Positions 1 to 9,000 of a DNA stretch of 56,771 nt are shown here, piece by piece. Source of the DNA: Sandaracinaceae bacterium. GTDB taxonomy: Bacteria > Myxococcota_A > Polyangia > Polyangiales > JAFGIB01. Position numbers and translations under genes: made by a program. The notes under the pieces are model-generated. The model ran no database searches. It saw nothing but the letters and a program-made list of their open reading frames with translations, and had not been told where the DNA came from. The stretch is from positions 1-56,771 of the forward strand of contig JADGRF010000106.1 of NCBI GenBank assembly GCA_017881055.1, read 5' to 3'. Every line of letters begins with the position of its first letter. Position 1 is the stretch's first letter.

Positions 1-59
1 AAAAAAGGAAAGCGGCGGCTTCGAGGCATGGGGGGGACATGCCGTGTCGAAGTCGCCGC
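1..59 (-). terminator. Intrinsic terminator of the proB-proA-rsfS-rlmH operon
   Basis: Read on the minus strand, an arm at 59-47 pairs with 24-12 (12 of 13 positions) and an inner arm at 43-38 pairs with 30-25 (6 of 6). The hairpin is followed by the tract TTTCCTTTTTT at 11-1. It lies 54 bases after the rlmH stop, so it probably ends the whole minus-strand operon. The T tract touches the window edge and may be longer. Confidence 0.85.
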
Positions 60-113
60 AATCGAAGCTATCTGTACGCGAAAGGCGTGCCAGTGACGGA
101 CGGGTGGCAGCCG

Positions 114-554
114 TCAGTGCGAATACGGCTCACCGCGTAGAATTGTGAATGCGCGGTAGATCTGCTCTGCGAGCACGAGGCGTGCGAGTCGGTGCGGCAG
201 CGTGAGCGCAGACAGGGACAGCTGCTCGGCTGCCGAAGCCGACACCGCTTTCGGCAGCCCGTACGCGCCGCCGATCAGAAACGCCAGCGTGCCGACGGCA
301 TCGCGCTCGCCGCGCGCCACCCATTGCGAAAGCCCTTGGCTTGTCACGGTTTTGCCCGTGACTTCGAGCGCGATCACGCGCGCGCGCTCAGGGATGGCTT
401 TGCGAAAGCGCGCTTCGACCTCCGCGTCGCTGCCGTCTTTCAGCTCGATCTCGTCGCAGCCGCCGTAGCGACGAATGCGACCGAGATAGTCGTCGAGGTC
501 GGCGCGCAGACCGGCTTGTTTGATCTTGCCGACCGCGATGATCGCGATGCGCAC
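114..554 (-). CDS. rlmH: 23S rRNA (pseudouridine1915-N3)-methyltransferase RlmH
   Basis: This is a 146-residue SPOUT-fold methyltransferase that methylates pseudouridine 1915 in helix 69 of 23S rRNA, using S-adenosylmethionine. The family signatures are visible: an N-terminal strand MRIAIIAVGKIK, the knot-region motif FLIGGAYGL, and the near-invariant C-terminus RAFTILRGEPYSH. Length is slightly below the usual 155 or so residues, with no obvious loss. It is the last gene of a minus-strand operon, 21 bases after rsfS, and is followed by a strong intrinsic terminator. The rsfS-rlmH pairing is a widely conserved ribosome-maturation neighbourhood, which supports both calls. The start is the ATG at 554. 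Confidence 0.95.
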   Translation of the reverse strand: MRIAIIAVGKIKQAGLRADLDDYLGRIRRYGGCDEIELKDGSDAEVEARFRKAIPERARVIALEVTGKTVTSQGLSQWVARGERDAVGTLAFLIGGAYGLPKAVSASAAEQLSLSALTLPHRLARLVLAEQIYRAFTILRGEPYSH

Positions 555-575
555 GCGCGGTTTCCCTAACTCGGC

Positions 576-1154
576 TCAGCCGCCGTGCGCGTCTTCGACC
601 GGGATGCGCGCGGCGTCGAGCCACAGCGTTTCGAGGTCGTAGTAGCCGCGCGTGTCTTCGTGGAAGATGTGCACGACCACGTCGCCGTAGTCCATCAGTA
701 GCCACGTGCCTTGCGGCATGCCTTCGATGCCGAGGCAGCGCGAGCCGTGATTCTGCTGCACGCTCTCTTCGATGTTGCGCCCGAGCGCGTTCACTTGCCG
801 ATCGCTGCGGCCGCTCATCACCACGACGTAGTCGGAGTAGTCGACCTTGCCGCGCACGTCGATGATCTCGACGTTGAGCGCCTTGTGCTCGAGGCCGGCT
901 TCTGCGATCACGAGCGCCAGCTTGCGCGCGCGTTCATCGGCCGCGCTCTGCGACGTAGGCTTCGTCAGCGCAGCCTTGCGGGGCTTCGCAGCCTTGTCTG
1001 GCTTGCTGGCCTTCGCGGCTCTGCTCGGTGCTGGCAGTTTCGTGGCTGCCACCTTCTTCTTGGCCGGAACCAGCGTGGAGCGCAGCGCGCTCTTCGCCTT
1101 GTCGCGTTTGCTCGAGTCGCTCTTGCCCGTGCCAGCTTTGCGTTTGCTTGCCAA
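576..1154 (-). CDS. rsfS: Ribosomal silencing factor RsfS (DUF143/Iojap family)
   Basis: This 192-residue protein matches RsfS, which binds ribosomal protein L14 and blocks joining of the 30S and 50S subunits. The conserved domain occupies about residues 75-185, with family segments DYVVVMSGRSDRQVNALG and GTWLLMDYGDVVVHIFH. The first 70 or so residues are a Lys/Ala/Ser-rich, disordered-looking extension not found in short homologues, where the family is usually 105-130 residues. The start is a TTG preceded by GGGGAG about 7 bases upstream. An internal start would remove the basic tail, which could otherwise bind rRNA. It lies 17 bases after proA. In many genomes nadD sits between proA and rsfS, but it is absent here. 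Confidence 0.9.
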   Translation of the reverse strand: MASKRKAGTGKSDSSKRDKAKSALRSTLVPAKKKVAATKLPAPSRAAKASKPDKAAKPRKAALTKPTSQSAADERARKLALVIAEAGLEHKALNVEIIDVRGKVDYSDYVVVMSGRSDRQVNALGRNIEESVQQNHGSRCLGIEGMPQGTWLLMDYGDVVVHIFHEDTRGYYDLETLWLDAARIPVEDAHGG

Positions 1155-1171
1155 AGTCGTCTCCCCTTAAC

Positions 1172-2455
1172 CTAACTGCGGACTTGGCCTGTGCCATAGC
1201 CGACCCACTTGCGCGTGGTCAGCTCTTTGAGACCCATTGGACCGTACGCGTGAAGCTTGGTGGTCGAGATGCCGATTTCGGCGCCGAGACCGAGTTCGCC
1301 GCCATCGTTGAAGCGCGTCGACGCATTGACGAGCACCATGCTCGCGTCGACCTCGCGTACGAAACGCTGCGCTTTGCCTTCGTTGCGCGTGATGATCGCT
1401 TCGGTGTGGTAGCTGCCGTGGCGCGCGATGTGCGCGAGCGCGGCATCGAGGCCGTCGACCACGGCGACCGAGAGGATCAGCTCGAGGTACTCGGTGTCCC
1501 AGTCGGCGTCGGTGGCGGCGCGCAGCTCGGGGCACAGCTCGCGAGCGCGCGCGTCGCCGCGCAGCTCGACTTTCTTATCGGTAAGCGTCTTGGCGATCGC
1601 GGGCAGGAACGTCGCGGCGCAGGCGCGATCGACGAGGAGCGTCTCGAGCGCGTTGCACACGCCGGGCCTCTGCGTCTTCGCGTTGACGATGATGCGCGTT
1701 GCCATCTCGAGATCGGCTTCGCCATCGACGTACACGTGACACACGCCTTTGTAGTGTTGAATGACGGGCACGCGCGCGTGTTCGGTCACGAAGCGAATCA
1801 ACGCTTCGCCGCCGCGCGGGATCACGAGATCGACCAGGCCATCGAGACGCACGAGAGCGAGCGTGGCGTCGCGATCGGTGGTGGGAATCAGCGTGACCGA
1901 CGCGCGTGGCAGGCCTTCGGCTTCGAGCGCGGCCACGAACACATCGGCGAGCGCGCGATTGCTGTGGAAGGCTTCTTTACCACCGCGCAGGATGCAGGCG
2001 TTGCCACTCTTCAAGCACAGCGCTGCGGCATCGACCGTCACGTTGGGACGAGACTCGTAGACCATGGCGATCACGCCGAGCGGCACGCGCATGCGGCCGG
2101 TGCGCAACCCGTTGTCGAGCACGCGTGTTTCTTCGACGACGCCGACCGGATCGGGCAGGCCGGCCACGTGCACGAGGGCGTCGGCGATTGCAGCGAGGCG
2201 CGTGCGCGACAGCTCCAGTCGATCGATCAGCGCGGCCGACACGCGCGCTTCGCGCGCGGCGTTCACGTCTTTGGCGTTTGCTTCGAGCACGCGCGCGACT
2301 GCGTCGTCGCTGCGCAGCGCCTTGGCGACGCGCTCGAGCACGCGGTTCTTCTGCTCGCTCGACGCGGCCGAGAGCACGCGCGACGCGGCCTTCGCCTGCT
2401 GGGCGAGCTCGCGTATGGATGACGCGAGATTGGCATCGATTTCCGCGGCGGCCAT
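1172..2455 (-). CDS. proA: Gamma-glutamyl phosphate reductase ProA
   Basis: ProA reduces gamma-glutamyl phosphate with NADPH to glutamate-5-semialdehyde, the second step of proline synthesis. The product is 427 residues, normal for the family. Recognisable segments include RMRVPLGVIAMVYESRPNVT, ALCLKSGNACILRGGKEA and the catalytic-cysteine region NAKTQRPGVCNALET. The chosen start is the ATG at 2455, seven bases after the proB stop. A longer open frame extends upstream inside proB, but that extension has no family similarity. Co-transcription with proB is expected, since the two enzymes act consecutively and share a labile intermediate. Confidence 0.95.
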   Translation of the reverse strand: MAAAEIDANLASSIRELAQQAKAASRVLSAASSEQKNRVLERVAKALRSDDAVARVLEANAKDVNAAREARVSAALIDRLELSRTRLAAIADALVHVAGLPDPVGVVEETRVLDNGLRTGRMRVPLGVIAMVYESRPNVTVDAAALCLKSGNACILRGGKEAFHSNRALADVFVAALEAEGLPRASVTLIPTTDRDATLALVRLDGLVDLVIPRGGEALIRFVTEHARVPVIQHYKGVCHVYVDGEADLEMATRIIVNAKTQRPGVCNALETLLVDRACAATFLPAIAKTLTDKKVELRGDARARELCPELRAATDADWDTEYLELILSVAVVDGLDAALAHIARHGSYHTEAIITRNEGKAQRFVREVDASMVLVNASTRFNDGGELGLGAEIGISTTKLHAYGPMGLKELTTRKWVGYGTGQVRS

Positions 2456-2462
2456 GGCTTCT

Positions 2463-3578
2463 TTATAGCACCACGAGATCGTCGCGATGGATGATTTCAT
2501 CGCCGAGGTGGAAGCCCAAGCGCTCCGCGATCTCTTCGGACCGCAGGCCGCACAAGCGCTGCACATCACGACTGTCGTAACGGGCCAGCCCGCGCGCCAG
2601 CTCGCGCCCATCGCGCGTCACCACGCTCACGGCGTCGCCCGCCCGAAATTCGCCGCGCGCTTCGACGACGCCCGCGGGAAGCAAGCTGCGCTTGCGCACG
2701 GTCAAGGCTTCGAGCGCGCCTTCGTCGATCACCAGTGTGCCGCGCATCTTCAGCGTGTACGCGATCCAATACTGGCGGCTCGCGAGCGGTGTGCCCGCGG
2801 GCAAGAACAGCGTGCCGGCGTCTTCGCCCGTTGCGATCTTGCGTAGCACGCCGCTGTCGCGCGCGGGCGCGATCACCACGGGAATTCCCACCTGACACGC
2901 GCGCTGTGCGGCTGCCACTTTGGAGGCCATGCCGCCCAAGCTCTGCTCGTTTTCCTTCGGCCAGATCAGCTTCTCCAGCGACTCGAAGTCGCGAATGATC
3001 GGGATGCGCTGCTTCTGCGCATCGAGCACGCCTTCGACGTCGGTAAGCAACACGAGCAGATCGGCGCCAGCGAGCGGCGCCACCATCGCGGCGAGTTGAT
3101 CGTTGTCGCCGAACTGCAGCTCTTCGGTGGAGACGGTGTCGTTCTCGTTGATGATCGGCACGGCGCCGAGCTCGAGCATCGCGTCCATCGCAGCGCGCAC
3201 GTTCAAGTAGCGCTGGCGGTCGGCGACCTCCGCGTGTGTGAGCAGCAGCTGCGCGACGTGCCGGCCGTGCTTCGCGAACGCGGCTTCGTACGACTCGATC
3301 AGATGCGTTTGGCCCACGGCTGCTGCCGCTTGCAGCTGCGGAAGCAGCTGCGGTCGCTTCTGCAGACCGAGCCGCTGGCAGCCCATCGCCACCGCGCCCG
3401 ACGACACCAGGATCACCGTGCGACCGAGCGAGTGCAGCGCATCGATCTGGTCGGCCATGCTCTGAAAGCGCCCCTCGCCGGGCCGCTCGCCTTGCACGAT
3501 TGCGCGAGAGCCGATCTTCACCACGATGCGTTTTGCGCCCTCGAGCGCTTTGCGGGCGTCTGTCTGCTCCTGATCCAC
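2463..3578 (-). CDS. proB: Glutamate 5-kinase ProB with PUA domain
   Basis: ProB phosphorylates L-glutamate at the gamma carboxylate, the committed and normally proline-inhibited step of proline synthesis. The 371-residue protein has an amino-acid-kinase domain (about residues 14-260: VVKIGSRAIV, VSSGAVAMG, NENDTVSTEEL, GDNDQLAAMVA, LLTDVEGV, GGMASKVAAA). A PUA domain follows (about 285-365: LVIDEGALEALT, SLLPAGVVEARGEF, ARGLARYDS). The GTG start at 3578 has GGAGA a few bases upstream. It is the first gene of the proB-proA-rsfS-rlmH operon. The 116-base gap to the divergent prepilin peptidase must hold both promoters, but no clear -35/-10 pair could be picked out. Confidence 0.95.
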   Translation of the reverse strand: MDQEQTDARKALEGAKRIVVKIGSRAIVQGERPGEGRFQSMADQIDALHSLGRTVILVSSGAVAMGCQRLGLQKRPQLLPQLQAAAAVGQTHLIESYEAAFAKHGRHVAQLLLTHAEVADRQRYLNVRAAMDAMLELGAVPIINENDTVSTEELQFGDNDQLAAMVAPLAGADLLVLLTDVEGVLDAQKQRIPIIRDFESLEKLIWPKENEQSLGGMASKVAAAQRACQVGIPVVIAPARDSGVLRKIATGEDAGTLFLPAGTPLASRQYWIAYTLKMRGTLVIDEGALEALTVRKRSLLPAGVVEARGEFRAGDAVSVVTRDGRELARGLARYDSRDVQRLCGLRSEEIAERLGFHLGDEIIHRDDLVVL

Positions 3579-3694
3579 CGATGTCTCCGTGCCGCGCGGG
3601 TCGCGACGGGGCGCATCTTGGGTCCCCGGCCGGGGTTCCGCAAGCGCGGTTCAGAACTCGCGGCGGGTGAAAGGGCCCGCTACCCTGCACGGCA

Positions 3695-4675
3695 GTGGAT
3701 CTCCTGGTTTCCGATGTTCCCGCCGGTTTCGTGCTCGGGGTCGCCTTCGTATTTGGCGCGCTTTGGGGCAGCTTCTTCAACGTCGCGATCTACCGCTGGC
3801 CGCGGGATCTGTCGGTGGTTTCGCCCCCCAGCTCGTGTCCGAGCTGCGGGACGCGCATCGCCGCGCGCTACAACGTGCCGATCTTCGGGTACCTGTTTCT
3901 GCGCGGAAAAACCGCGTGCTGCGCTACGCCGCTGTCGCCGCGCTATCCGGCGATCGAGTTGCTCAGCGCCGTTTTGTGCCTCGCGGTGGCGCGTCACTTC
4001 GTGCTCGGCGCGAACCCGCAGCAGTCGCTGGGCTCGGCCTCGCTCGTGGCGCTCACGTACTTCGTGTTCGTCGGGGGCCTCGTGATCGCCACGTTCGTCG
4101 ACCTCGAGCACATGATCATTCCCGACGAGGTCTCGCTGCCGGGAGCCGCGCTCGGTCTCGCGACCGCGATGTTCCGCGATCCACCGGGCGTCGAAGCCGC
4201 GGCGCTCGGCGCGGGCGGCGGTTTTCTCGTGATTCAGGTCGTGTTCGTGTGGTCGTACGAAGCGGTGCTCGGGCGCCGCGGCATGGGCGAGGGCGACTCG
4301 AAATTGCTCATGATGATCGGAGCGTTCCTCGGCTGGCAGGGCGCGATGTTCGCGGTGTTTGCAGGCGCCGCGCAGGGCTTGATCGCGTTCGTGATCAGCA
4401 AGCTGAGCGGCGTGGACTTCGGTCCTGCGCTCGATCATGACGCGCCCGACGAGCAGCCCGAGGAAGATGTGCCGGGGCGTGAAGCGGATCTCGTGGCCGA
4501 GGCGTCGGCTGAAGCAGCTGAGACGCGCGATACGCCGCCGCCCGCGTATTGGGGCCATTTTCGCGTGCCATTCGGCCCGTTCCTCGCGCTCGGCGCGCTC
4601 GAGTACTTGTTCTTCGGCGAGCTGATCACCGATCGCTGGCTCGACCTGATGCAGCGCTTCGTGCCGGGTATGTAA
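3695..4675 (+). CDS. pilD: Prepilin peptidase / N-methyltransferase (type 4, A24 family)
   Basis: This inner-membrane aspartyl protease cleaves and N-methylates type IV pilin or type II pseudopilin precursors. The 326-residue protein has the usual layout: an N-terminal TM segment leading to GSFFNVAIYRWP, a cytoplasmic Cys loop (CPSCG near residue 50), and then several TM helices. The two catalytic aspartates lie in VDLEHMIIPDE and GEGDSKLLMM. The second metal knuckle is unusual: it reads TACCATPLS, so the first Cys of the expected CxxC is replaced and two Cys are adjacent. Between about residues 245 and 285 there is an acidic insertion rich in Asp/Glu. The start is a GTG at 3695. No pilus genes are adjacent in this window. 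Confidence 0.92.
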   Translation: MDLLVSDVPAGFVLGVAFVFGALWGSFFNVAIYRWPRDLSVVSPPSSCPSCGTRIAARYNVPIFGYLFLRGKTACCATPLSPRYPAIELLSAVLCLAVARHFVLGANPQQSLGSASLVALTYFVFVGGLVIATFVDLEHMIIPDEVSLPGAALGLATAMFRDPPGVEAAALGAGGGFLVIQVVFVWSYEAVLGRRGMGEGDSKLLMMIGAFLGWQGAMFAVFAGAAQGLIAFVISKLSGVDFGPALDHDAPDEQPEEDVPGREADLVAEASAEAAETRDTPPPAYWGHFRVPFGPFLALGALEYLFFGELITDRWLDLMQRFVPGM

Positions 4676-4740
4676 CTCCGCGGAGAGTCCGGAGGCTGCT
4701 CCGCGGGTATGTGAAGCTACTGCTCCGCGGGTATGTAAAT
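4661..4740 (+). repeat. Short decaying direct repeats between convergent genes
   Basis: A 17-base sequence TGCTCCGCGGGTATGTG occurs at 4697-4713 and, with its last base changed to A, at 4721-4737. A shorter related piece (CCGGGTATGTAACTCCGCGG) spans the prepilin peptidase stop codon at 4664-4683. The copies lie 24 bases apart, and the last one encodes the C-terminal residues of the opposite-strand gene. This looks like local slippage or duplication of a gene end. Confidence 0.6.
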
Positions 4741-5424
4741 AGGCCGGAACCAGCGTGAGAACAGCCACGCGTTCAGCGTTACCAGGGCCAAGCAGAACGC
4801 GGCGAAGGCGATGGACCAGGCGTGTGTCGCGGGCGGGTCGTCGGCCACGAGCAGATAGGTTTCGCCGGTCACGGGCATACCGAGGTCGCGCGCGAGGAAT
4901 TCGCGCACCACGCGGAAGCGCCCGCCGAGCTCGCCAAACGTGATCAAGCGGCCGGCGAACTCGGTGCGCGAGGCGGTACGGGCATCAGCCAGCGTTGCGC
5001 TTTCGACCTGCACGAACAGGTTGCGTTGGCCCGCGAGCGGGAACACGACCTGCTCGGTGCCGAACAAGCCGCTCTTGAAGCGGACCATGCCGGAGAGCAT
5101 GGGTGTGCCGCGCACACGCACATAGTGGTTGGACACGAGGTGCTCCGCATCCACTTGCGCCACGTCCCCGAGCAGCGTGGCCTTGTCGGCCTGCAGGGCG
5201 TACGACACATCGGGGCGAACGCTGTTAGCCAAGCCGAGCGAGAGCCCGACGACCGCGGCCATCAACGTCATCGCCAAAAAACGCCGTCCACGTGGCGGGG
5301 CGGGCAGCGCGAGCAGCTCGGGGTCGGGCTCGTTCAGCGCTACGGCCGGGAAGGGACCCGTGCCGAGGCCGCTGCCTTGGGGGCTCGGTAGCTCAGGTCC
5401 TAGGCTGGGGTCCCAAGGGTTCAC
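4717..5424 (-). CDS. Unknown two-TM membrane protein
   Basis: I do not recognise a family for this 235-residue protein. It has a Pro/Gly-rich cytoplasmic-looking N-terminus (about residues 1-46) and a first TM helix near 49-68 (FLAMTLMAAVVGLSLGLA). A soluble region of about 130 residues follows, with alternating hydrophobic strands (LVSNHYVRVRGTPML, GQRNLFVQVESATL). A second TM helix lies near 205-225 (WSIAFAAFCLALVTLNAW), just before the C-terminus. The layout suggests a large extracytoplasmic loop between two helices. The GTG start at 5424 is the longest candidate. It is convergent with the prepilin peptidase and its C-terminal codons lie inside a short direct repeat. No function is proposed. 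Confidence 0.7.
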   Translation of the reverse strand: MNPWDPSLGPELPSPQGSGLGTGPFPAVALNEPDPELLALPAPPRGRRFLAMTLMAAVVGLSLGLANSVRPDVSYALQADKATLLGDVAQVDAEHLVSNHYVRVRGTPMLSGMVRFKSGLFGTEQVVFPLAGQRNLFVQVESATLADARTASRTEFAGRLITFGELGGRFRVVREFLARDLGMPVTGETYLLVADDPPATHAWSIAFAAFCLALVTLNAWLFSRWFRPIYIPAEQ

Positions 5425-5502
5425 GTCTGGCTAGACACCAGCTTGGCTCAAAGGTTCGCGGTGGACCCTGTTTTTCGCACGCGCACAGGCTGGACCTTTC
5501 CC

Positions 5503-5531
5503 TTGGCAGCTTCGGAGGTCCGTGCTACCAA
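5503..5531 (+). promoter_or_regulatory. Candidate sigma-70-type promoter for the small gene at 5576
   Basis: TTGGCA at 5503-5508 matches the -35 consensus at five of six positions. It is followed after 17 bases by TACCAA at 5526-5531, a weak -10. This would place the transcript start near 5538, leaving a leader of about 38 bases with ACGGAG before the ATG. The short inverted repeat GGACCT/AGGTCC overlaps the element. The prediction is from sequence only. Confidence 0.35.
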
Positions 5532-5575
5532 CCCGCTCCCCTCGGCACCCCGAGCTAGGTTTACGGAGCTTCGCT

Positions 5576-5905
5576 ATGCAGAAATCGCCTCTCACCCTCG
5601 TCAAGGAACGTTTCAAGACCAAGCAGGGCTTGCTCGACGCCGTCAAGGCGCTCGCGACCGAAGACCTCTGGATCGACCGCGTGAACGACGACAAAGGCAT
5701 GCCGCGCATCTCGAACGCGAAGCTCTTGCACCTGCACGAGGTGCTCACGCAGGTCAAGAAGGATCACGGCTCGCGCGCGAAGCTGATCGACGCGATTCTG
5801 ACCACGGAAAAGCGCTCGAAAGACGCCGAGTACCGCACCGGTCTCGCCAAGAAGAGCACCCCAGCGTTGCTTCAGATCTTGCAGGCGTCGAAGAAGCGCT
5901 CGTGA
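5576..5905 (+). CDS. Small basic helical protein of unknown function
   Basis: The 109-residue product is rich in Lys, Leu and Ala and looks fully helical (for example LLDAVKALATEDLWIDRVND, LLHLHEVLTQVKKDHG and a closing LLQILQASKKRS). I chose the ATG at 5576 because it has ACGGAG about 9 bases upstream. The frame is open a further 18 codons, but that part reads as non-coding. No catalytic motif, membrane segment or Cys cluster is visible. The gene stands alone between a divergent membrane-protein gene and dnaE, with its own plausible promoter. It could be a nucleic-acid-associated or structural small protein, but nothing in the sequence decides this. Confidence 0.7.
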   Translation: MQKSPLTLVKERFKTKQGLLDAVKALATEDLWIDRVNDDKGMPRISNAKLLHLHEVLTQVKKDHGSRAKLIDAILTTEKRSKDAEYRTGLAKKSTPALLQILQASKKRS

Positions 5906-6028
5906 TTCGCGGCTGAAGGTCCCGCAGCTCGCCGTTTTACGGCCTGCCCCGCTCGACGCGCTCGCTCATTCTACGTCCCCCGTGGAGCTGGGCGTTCAGG
6001 TTTGCTAACAACCTGAGTCCGTCGCGTC

Positions 6029-9000
6029 ATGGCCGAATTCGCTCATCTTCACGTTCATTCGCAGTACTCCATGCTGGATAGCGCGCTGCGCTTGAAGGCG
6101 ATGTGTGCGAGCGCGAAGACGCTGGGGATGCCGGCGCTCGCGCTGACCGACCATGGCAACATGTTCGGGGCCGTGCAGTTCCATGGCGAGTGCAAGAAGA
6201 ACGGCGTGAAGCCGATCCTCGGCTGCGAGGTGAACCTCTGCAGCGATCACACGCAGCCGACGCGCGAGTCGCATCACTTGGTGCTGCTTGCGCGCTCGCA
6301 GGAGGGCTACCGCAACTTGGTGCGGCTCACGAGCCTCGGCTGGGTCGATGGGCTCGCGCATGGCAAGCCGCGCATCGATCTCGAGCAGCTCGCTCAGTAC
6401 AACAAGGGCATCGTGGGTTTGTCGGCGTGCATGGGCGGCTTTCTCGCGCAGGAGATTCTGCAGAAGGGCGAAGACGCCGGACGTCATGCGCTCGCCAAGC
6501 TGCGCGCGTGCTTCGATCCGGATGCGTTCTTCGTCGAGCTGCAGGATCACGGCTTTGCCGAGCAGAAGCCCCTCAACGATATTCTGATTGGGCTCGCGCG
6601 CGAGCTGGCCGTGCCGCTCGTCGCCACCAACGATTGTCACTACCTCGAGAAGAAGAACGCGCAGGCGCAGCTTGCGCTGCAGTGCATCGCGGCGGGCGCG
6701 AGTCTCGCGGACATGCAGCGCGCGCACCACGGCTCGGAAGAGCTGTACTTCAAGAGCGGCGACGAGATGCGCGAGCTGTTCCGGCACTTGCCGGAAGCTT
6801 GCGACAACACGCTGCTCGTTGCGGAGATGTGCGGCGGTCAAGCGAACCCGTCTGCGAAGCCGATGCTGCCGCGCTTTCAAGTGCCGGAGGGCACCAGTGA
6901 AGACGAACACTTCTTCGCGTTGGCCAAGAAGGGCCTGGACGAGCGCTTCAGCGAGTTCCGCGCGCTCTCCAAGAACGTGGATGAAGTAGCGTATCGCGTC
7001 CGGCTCGAAGCCGAGTCGCAGATGATCGCGAAGATGGGCTTCTCCGGGTACTTCCTGATCGTTCAGGACTTCATCAATTGGGCGAAGCAGCGCGGCATTC
7101 CGGTGGGACCGGGTCGTGGCTCGGGCGCGGGCTCGATCGTCGCGTACGCGATGCGCATCACCGACCTCGACCCGATTCCGTACGGCCTTTTGTTCGAGCG
7201 TTTCTTGAATCCCGAGCGCGTGTCCATGCCGGACTTCGACGTCGACTTCTGCATGGATCGGCGCGACGAAGTGATCACGTACGTGCGCGAGAAGTACGGC
7301 AAGAGCAGCGTCGGACAGATTGCGACGTTCCACCTGCTCAAGAGCCGCAGCGTGGTGCGCGACGTGGGCCGCGTGATGGGCATGACGCCGCAGGACACCG
7401 GTCGCATCGCGTCGCTCGTTCCGGAGCCCGTGCAAGGCAAGAGCGTCCCGATCGCGGATGCGCTCAAGCAAGAAAAACGCCTCAAGGACTCGTACGAGCA
7501 AGATCCGCAGGTTCACAAGCTGCTCGACACCGCGATGGATCTCGAAGAGCTGAATCGGCACGCGGGCATGCACGCAGCCGGCGTCGTGATCAGCGAAGGG
7601 CCGCTCTGGGATCACGTGCCGGTGTTCTGTCCGGAGCCCGATGTCTACGTCACGCAGTACGACAAGAACGACGTCGAGTACGCGGGTCTGGTCAAGTTCG
7701 ACTTCCTTGGCCTCAAGACACTGACCACGCTCGACATCGCCGTGCGCTTGATCAACAAGCGGCCCGACCGGCAGAGCGATCCGTTCTTCCTCGAGCGCAT
7801 CAAGCTCGACGACCCGACCACGTATGCGCTCTTGACCTCGGGCGAAACCACGAACGTGTTTCAGTTCGAGTCGAGCGGCATGCAGGCGCTGATCAAGCAG
7901 CTGAAGCCCGACAGCTTCGAGGACATCATCGCGCTCTGCGCGCTGTACCGTCCCGGTCCGCTCGGCTCGGGCATGGTCGACGACTACGTCGCCGGCAAGC
8001 ACGGCAAGAAGAAGGTCGCGTATCCGCATCCGTGCCTGGAAGACACGCTCAAAGAGACCTTCGGCGTGATGGTCTATCAGGAGCAGGTCATGCAGTCGGC
8101 GCGCGTCATGGCCGGCTACTCGCTCGGTGGCGCAGACCTCTTGCGTCGCGCGATGGGCAAGAAGAAAGCCGACGAGATGGCCGAGCAGAAGGCCAGCTTC
8201 GTCGAGGGCGCGCAGAAGAACGGCCACAGCGCGGAAGACGCCGAGCGCGTGTTCGCGCTGATGGACTTCTTCTCGGGCTACGGCTTCAACAAGTCGCACT
8301 CAGCGGCGTACGCGTTGATTGCGTATCAATGTGCGTATTTGAAGGCGCATTTTCCCGTCGAATTCTTGTGCGCGACCATGACCGCGGACAAAGACAAGAT
8401 CGAGAAGGTGGTGCGCACCGTCGCCGAAGCACGCGCGATGGGCATCACCGTGCTCGCGCCAGACGTGAACGAGAGCGAGATCGACTTCGCCGTCGTGTAT
8501 CAAGTCGACCGAGCGCGGGAGCAACCTTCGGCTCTCCCGGGAGCACAAGCCAAAGACTATCGGCGTAAGCCCGGGCAGCCGGTCGCGCTCGGCGGCAAGC
8601 TGCGCGACCCGCTGAACCCGAAGATTCGTTTCGGTCTCGGCGCGGTGAAGGGCGTTGGCGCTGCGGCGCTCGAGTCGATCCTAGAAGCACGGACCGGTGC
8701 AGCTGACGGAGCCAAGCAGCCGTTCGACGACCTGTTCGACTTCACGAGTCGCGTCGATCTGCGGCGCGTGAACAAGGGCGTGATCGAAGCGCTCGTGCAG
8801 TGCGGCGCGATGGACAGCGGGCACGAAGCGCGCGGTGTGGGTCGCGATCGAGCGCTCGCAGTGATCGACTCGGCCATCGAAGTCGGCAAGAAGACCAGCG
8901 CCGATCGCGACAGCGGTCAGACCGACATGTTCGGCGCGCTGCTTGGTGGCGGCGATTCCGCGACCTCGTCGGGCAACGGGCGGCGCGTGAGCTTTCCGGA

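Noticed and set aside
6005..8299. A 764-codon minus-strand frame opposite dnaE
   Set aside because: It is a shadow of GC-rich codon bias, and the plus strand is an unmistakable DnaE.
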